Assembly (NCBI RefSeq): GCF_039542385.1
Contig: NZ_BAABIA010000004.1
Coordinates: 540,385 to 604,384, forward strand
Direction: 5' to 3'
Origin: Prosthecobacter algae
GTDB taxonomy: Bacteria > Verrucomicrobiota > Verrucomicrobiia > Verrucomicrobiales > Verrucomicrobiaceae
Length of the DNA stretch: 64,000 nt
The notes under the pieces were generated by a model. It saw only the letters and a program-made list of their open reading frames with translations. It searched no databases and had not been told where the DNA came from. The number at the start of each line of letters is the position of its first letter. The first letter of the stretch is position 1. The position numbers and the translations under genes are program-made. This document shows, in pieces, positions 61,549 through 64,000 of this stretch.

Positions 61549-62454
61549 TTATGAGAGGTCCCACAGCTCGCGGAACCCGATGAACTTCGGGAACCTGGGC
61601 GTTTCCTTTGCGCCGCTGGGTTGGTGCATGAACTTCACCATCCTGCCAATGAGCAACTCACGCTGCTGCCACAGGGTGAAGCGGTCCACACCACCGACGA
61701 CATGGTTGTAACCCAGCCGGAACTCGATGCCCGTCTCCACATGCTTGACGACAAAGCCACCGAGTTCGCCGCGCCCGACCATGCCGGACTGCGCCATGCT
61801 GCGTTTGGTGCGGCCAAACGCGTCCTTCTCAGCCGCGTTGTGATTGCTCATGCCCTCGTAAGTGTCGAGCACCACCGCCTCTGCGTCCTCGAAGCGTTTG
61901 ATCTTGAGCAGGTAGCCCTCGCGCTCCGTGGACCGCCCGCACTTGTAGGGGGAACCCGGCGTGCGGATCATGACGCCTTCATAGCCTTCATTCACGCAGC
62001 GCTCCTCATAGGACATCAAATCATCGAGCGTGTGGATCTGCTCAGGCAGCACTTTATCGACGCGCTGGTAATCAGGCAGACGCGCCAGTTCCTGCATCCG
62101 GCAGGCATAAGGAACGTCAATGCCCTCGCTCACATAGTCGAAGACGGCGAAGGTGAAGTCAGGCTCACCGCTCTCGCGGCCCACATGCCCGGCGGTTTCG
62201 TTGAAGGTGGTGCCTTTCACGATCAGTTCGCCATCCAACCCATCAGGCAGGTTGCCTTCGATCCACTCGCGGATGAAGCGGTTGGACACGGGTTTAAAAC
62301 TGCGGGTCAGCGCACGTCCGTTGAGCTTGAGGCAGCGGATGCCATCGAGTTTGGGCGTGGCGAGCAGCGGGAAGCTGAGGGCATGGAGACGCTCGCACTT
62401 GTCGGCGAGCATGGGTTTGGTGATGGGCGATGAGGCGGTGGTGTTCATGGGCAT
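61549..62454 (-). CDS. ATP-dependent DNA ligase
   Basis: A 301-residue ligase. Motif I is KLDGIR (K35 would carry AMP), motif III FAVFDYV, motif IV YEGVMIRTP, motif V LLKIKRF, and a C-terminal OB-like domain. The size fits small phage ligases (T7-like). It would seal nicks during replication by the element. Its leader carries a 44-bp element 44 bases upstream. Confidence 0.9.
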   Translation of the reverse strand: MPMNTTASSPITKPMLADKCERLHALSFPLLATPKLDGIRCLKLNGRALTRSFKPVSNRFIREWIEGNLPDGLDGELIVKGTTFNETAGHVGRESGEPDFTFAVFDYVSEGIDVPYACRMQELARLPDYQRVDKVLPEQIHTLDDLMSYEERCVNEGYEGVMIRTPGSPYKCGRSTEREGYLLKIKRFEDAEAVVLDTYEGMSNHNAAEKDAFGRTKRSMAQSGMVGRGELGGFVVKHVETGIEFRLGYNHVVGGVDRFTLWQQRELLIGRMVKFMHQPSGAKETPRFPKFIGFRELWDLS

Positions 62455-62759
62455 GGAGGGGTGGCTTGTTGACCAGCGCTGGGCTGGGCTCCCTCCGGCC
62501 TCGTCACCGTGACCTTGTGTGTCGCACCGTTTTGATCACCATGTGACGGAGTCGCAGGACACCGTTGTCCATCCATGATTGGCACCATTTGAACGGCACT
62601 CGTTTGTAACCATCAACACCCCGCATCAGCATGACCTTGTGAAGGCGCGTAGGAAGCGTTTTACGATGGGGACCGCTCCGCAAGGTATGGCTGTATAGCC
62701 CAGCCTCACATGCACTTGTTGAGATTATCAGCGTGCCTTGTTGCGACCTTCGCGAAAAC
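62455..62759. other. 305-base leader region of the ligase gene
   Basis: No gene is supported. It contains 44-bp leader copy 3 near the ligase. The rest (62545-62759) shows no promoter I can name and no hairpin of note. A minus-strand frame ends here but is the shadow of the upstream gene. Confidence 0.4.
62499..62542 (-). repeat. 44-bp leader element, copy 3
   Basis: Minus reading: ATGGTGATCAAAACGG, 15 bases, CACGGTGACGAGG. It is nearly identical to copy 2. The 12-codon frame reads MVIKTVRHTRSR. Confidence 0.75.
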
Positions 62760-63344
62760 TCACTCGTCGATGAGATGATCGAAAAGACCCGGTTGCAGCG
62801 GCTCCAGTGCTGCCTGCTCCGCTTTAAAGAAGTCCGCCTTGGTCTTGCCACGCTTCTTGCCTTCGCGTGTGTGGCAGTCATACGCATATTCAGGGATGGC
62901 GACATACTCACCGCTGCTGCGCAGTTCTTGGGCGAGCGTGTCAGGATCAAGTCCTGCGCTCTGATCATAGACGTAGTTTTGCAGATGATCGGGATCGCGG
63001 CTCTTCTTCGACAGGCACAGTAGGATGACTGCCTTGCTGATAAAGATGCGACCCTTCGCCTGCTTCGGCGGGATGCCGTCGTTGATGACCAAGTAGCTGT
63101 CATGCAGCGCCTTCACCTCCTGAGTCAGGATGCCCCAGCAATCCTCCGCGCTGATGGTCAGCAGCCGCTTCCACACATACTTGCCAAAGCCACTGCTCCA
63201 CAGTTCCAGCGCCCAGTAACCGGCCAGAGCCGCGTCACCACGGCGGATGGCTTTCTGCATCGCAGAGGATACCTCGCTGAAGTTATAATGACGAATCGTG
63301 CGCAGTTGCATGGGGTTGGCGGGAAAGAGATCTGGGAGGTCCAT
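62760..63344 (-). CDS. Protein resembling the isolated C-terminal domain of RarA/MgsA
   Basis: A 194-residue helical protein. SSAMQKAIRRGDAALAGYWA, then WKRLLTISAEDCWG, then FISKAVILLCLSKKS, follows the pattern of the RarA/MgsA C-terminal tetramerisation domain (SA..KS.RGSD..AALYWL, RR...ASED, LA.A..YL...PKS). No ATPase part is present. A clamp-loader-like AAA+ protein encoded at 58353 lacks this domain, so the two may form a split RarA. The ATG at 63344 follows a 44-bp element by 9 bases. Confidence 0.55.
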   Translation of the reverse strand: MDLPDLFPANPMQLRTIRHYNFSEVSSAMQKAIRRGDAALAGYWALELWSSGFGKYVWKRLLTISAEDCWGILTQEVKALHDSYLVINDGIPPKQAKGRIFISKAVILLCLSKKSRDPDHLQNYVYDQSAGLDPDTLAQELRSSGEYVAIPEYAYDCHTREGKKRGKTKADFFKAEQAALEPLQPGLFDHLIDE

Positions 63345-63353
63345 GAATGGATG

Positions 63354-63397
63354 CCTCGTCACCGTGGCTTCGAGGTTCCATCCGTTTGCATCACCAA
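63354..63397 (-). repeat. 44-bp leader element, copy 4
   Basis: The most divergent copy: TTGGTGATGCAAACGG, 15 bases, CACGGTGACGAGG. It ends 9 bases before the ATG at 63344. The 12-codon frame starts with TTG (LVMQTDGTSKPR). Confidence 0.65.
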
Positions 63398-63455
63398 ATG
63401 ATGCCGTGGGGTTTGGTTAGGTCGCAGGGTTTGGGAGGTGCCTTGGGGTGCGTCG

Positions 63456-63977
63456 TCACAGGGCAATGCTTTGGCGGCGTGGGGCGCTCATCGAGACGCG
63501 CTCCTGACTCTTGTAGTCACCGAAGTCGATGTGAGCCTTCCACTTGCGTTTGAGGTGCCGCTTCTCAGTGGCGATGCGCTCCGCACTGCGGAACAGCGAG
63601 TTGCCGCCCAGGTTCTTGTCGCGCTCCTGCACAAAGCAGAACCGCGCCTCATTCCAGACAAGGCGATTATCGAGAAGCTCCTGGAGTGAGGCGTCGATGT
63701 CGCACTTGCACTTGAGCAGCTCGTCCCAGACCGGCACGCCACCTTCAGCATCGCGCACCACACCCACCGCTCCACCCACCCAATGGTTCACACCAAAGGG
63801 GTCATTGCGTTGCAGCAGGCGCGGATCACTGCGCTGATGCCAGCCAAACAGGCGTGCTCCAGCTCCACGGGCATTGTAGGCCGAGTTGCTGAGCATTTGC
63901 AGCGTTTCCTCCACGGACAGCTTGCGGCAGCGGAGCGATACCATGCAGACGCACGCACTGATGTCGTCATCGAGCAT
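63456..63977 (-). CDS. Hypothetical protein
   Basis: A 173-residue soluble protein, not recognised. It begins MLDDDISACVCMV, with AGGAGG about 15 bases upstream of the ATG. It has a Trp/Gly-rich middle (PFGVNHWVGGAVGVV) and a basic C-terminus. It is the first gene of region 5 fully inside the window. Confidence 0.5.
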   Translation of the reverse strand: MLDDDISACVCMVSLRCRKLSVEETLQMLSNSAYNARGAGARLFGWHQRSDPRLLQRNDPFGVNHWVGGAVGVVRDAEGGVPVWDELLKCKCDIDASLQELLDNRLVWNEARFCFVQERDKNLGGNSLFRSAERIATEKRHLKRKWKAHIDFGDYKSQERVSMSAPRRQSIAL

Positions 63978-64000
63978 GATGATCGCATCCTCCTTGAAGT

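Noticed and set aside
62504..63103. Minus-strand frame of 199 codons overlapping the RarA-like gene
   Set aside because: Ser/Arg-rich shadow in another frame; its end merely reads through the 44-bp leader element.

Overview
The window is GC-rich, densely coded bacterial DNA. The organism is probably a member of the Verrucomicrobiota (Prosthecobacter-like). This is inferred from the A/C-rich, Shine-Dalgarno-poor leaders before many genes and from the style of the small secreted Cys-rich proteins. No rRNA, tRNA or universal marker gene is present to prove it. The content is accessory: two defence or signalling loci, a self-contained DNA replication module in two halves, and about 27 kb of metal resistance between those halves. 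A large plasmid, phage-plasmid or integrative element is the simplest reading.

Region 1 (1-14343, + strand) is a class 1 DISARM anti-phage locus: the 3' part of drmD (SNF2-type helicase), drmMI (adenine methylase), an extra Rad50/SMC-like ATPase that is not part of the canonical class 1 set, then drmA, drmB and drmC. Region 2 (14474-18578, - strand) is a three-gene operon: a Walker ATPase with an ABC/SMC-type head, a soluble histidine kinase with HEAT-like repeats, and a response regulator with two putative DNA-binding domains. Five copies of a CCCATAYGG repeat lie upstream. This is the best candidate for an undescribed system.

Region 3 (18854-28816, + strand) is a tightly coupled replication module: excisionase-like HTH, putative ssDNA-binding protein, PD-(D/E)XK nuclease, SF1 helicase, a 1467-residue PrimPol-helicase-DNA polymerase I fusion, HTH proteins and a DUF559-like endonuclease. 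Its counterpart, region 5 (56106-63977, - strand), carries AAA+ ATPases, an isolated RarA/MgsA C-terminal-like domain, an ATP-dependent DNA ligase, a class II amidotransferase next to an amidoligase, and small proteins. Region 5 genes are preceded by two families of repeated cis elements: four 44-bp leaders and three 15-bp palindromes.

Region 4 (29112-55971, + strand except merR) is metal resistance. It has three heavy-metal RND efflux systems of three different subtypes (CzcA-, CusA- and HME5/NrsA-like), each with a TolC-type protein and an adaptor, a zinc/cadmium-type P-type ATPase, and a MerR regulator divergent from a CopZ-MerT-MerP fusion with no merA. A CnrYXH-like anti-sigma/sensor/ECF-sigma unit sits in the middle. 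Four promoters with the same two boxes and exactly 14 bp between them precede four small secreted Cys-rich genes, one of which heads the cusCBA-like operon, so a local ECF regulon is likely. A decayed copy of a small CxC protein lies behind cusA.
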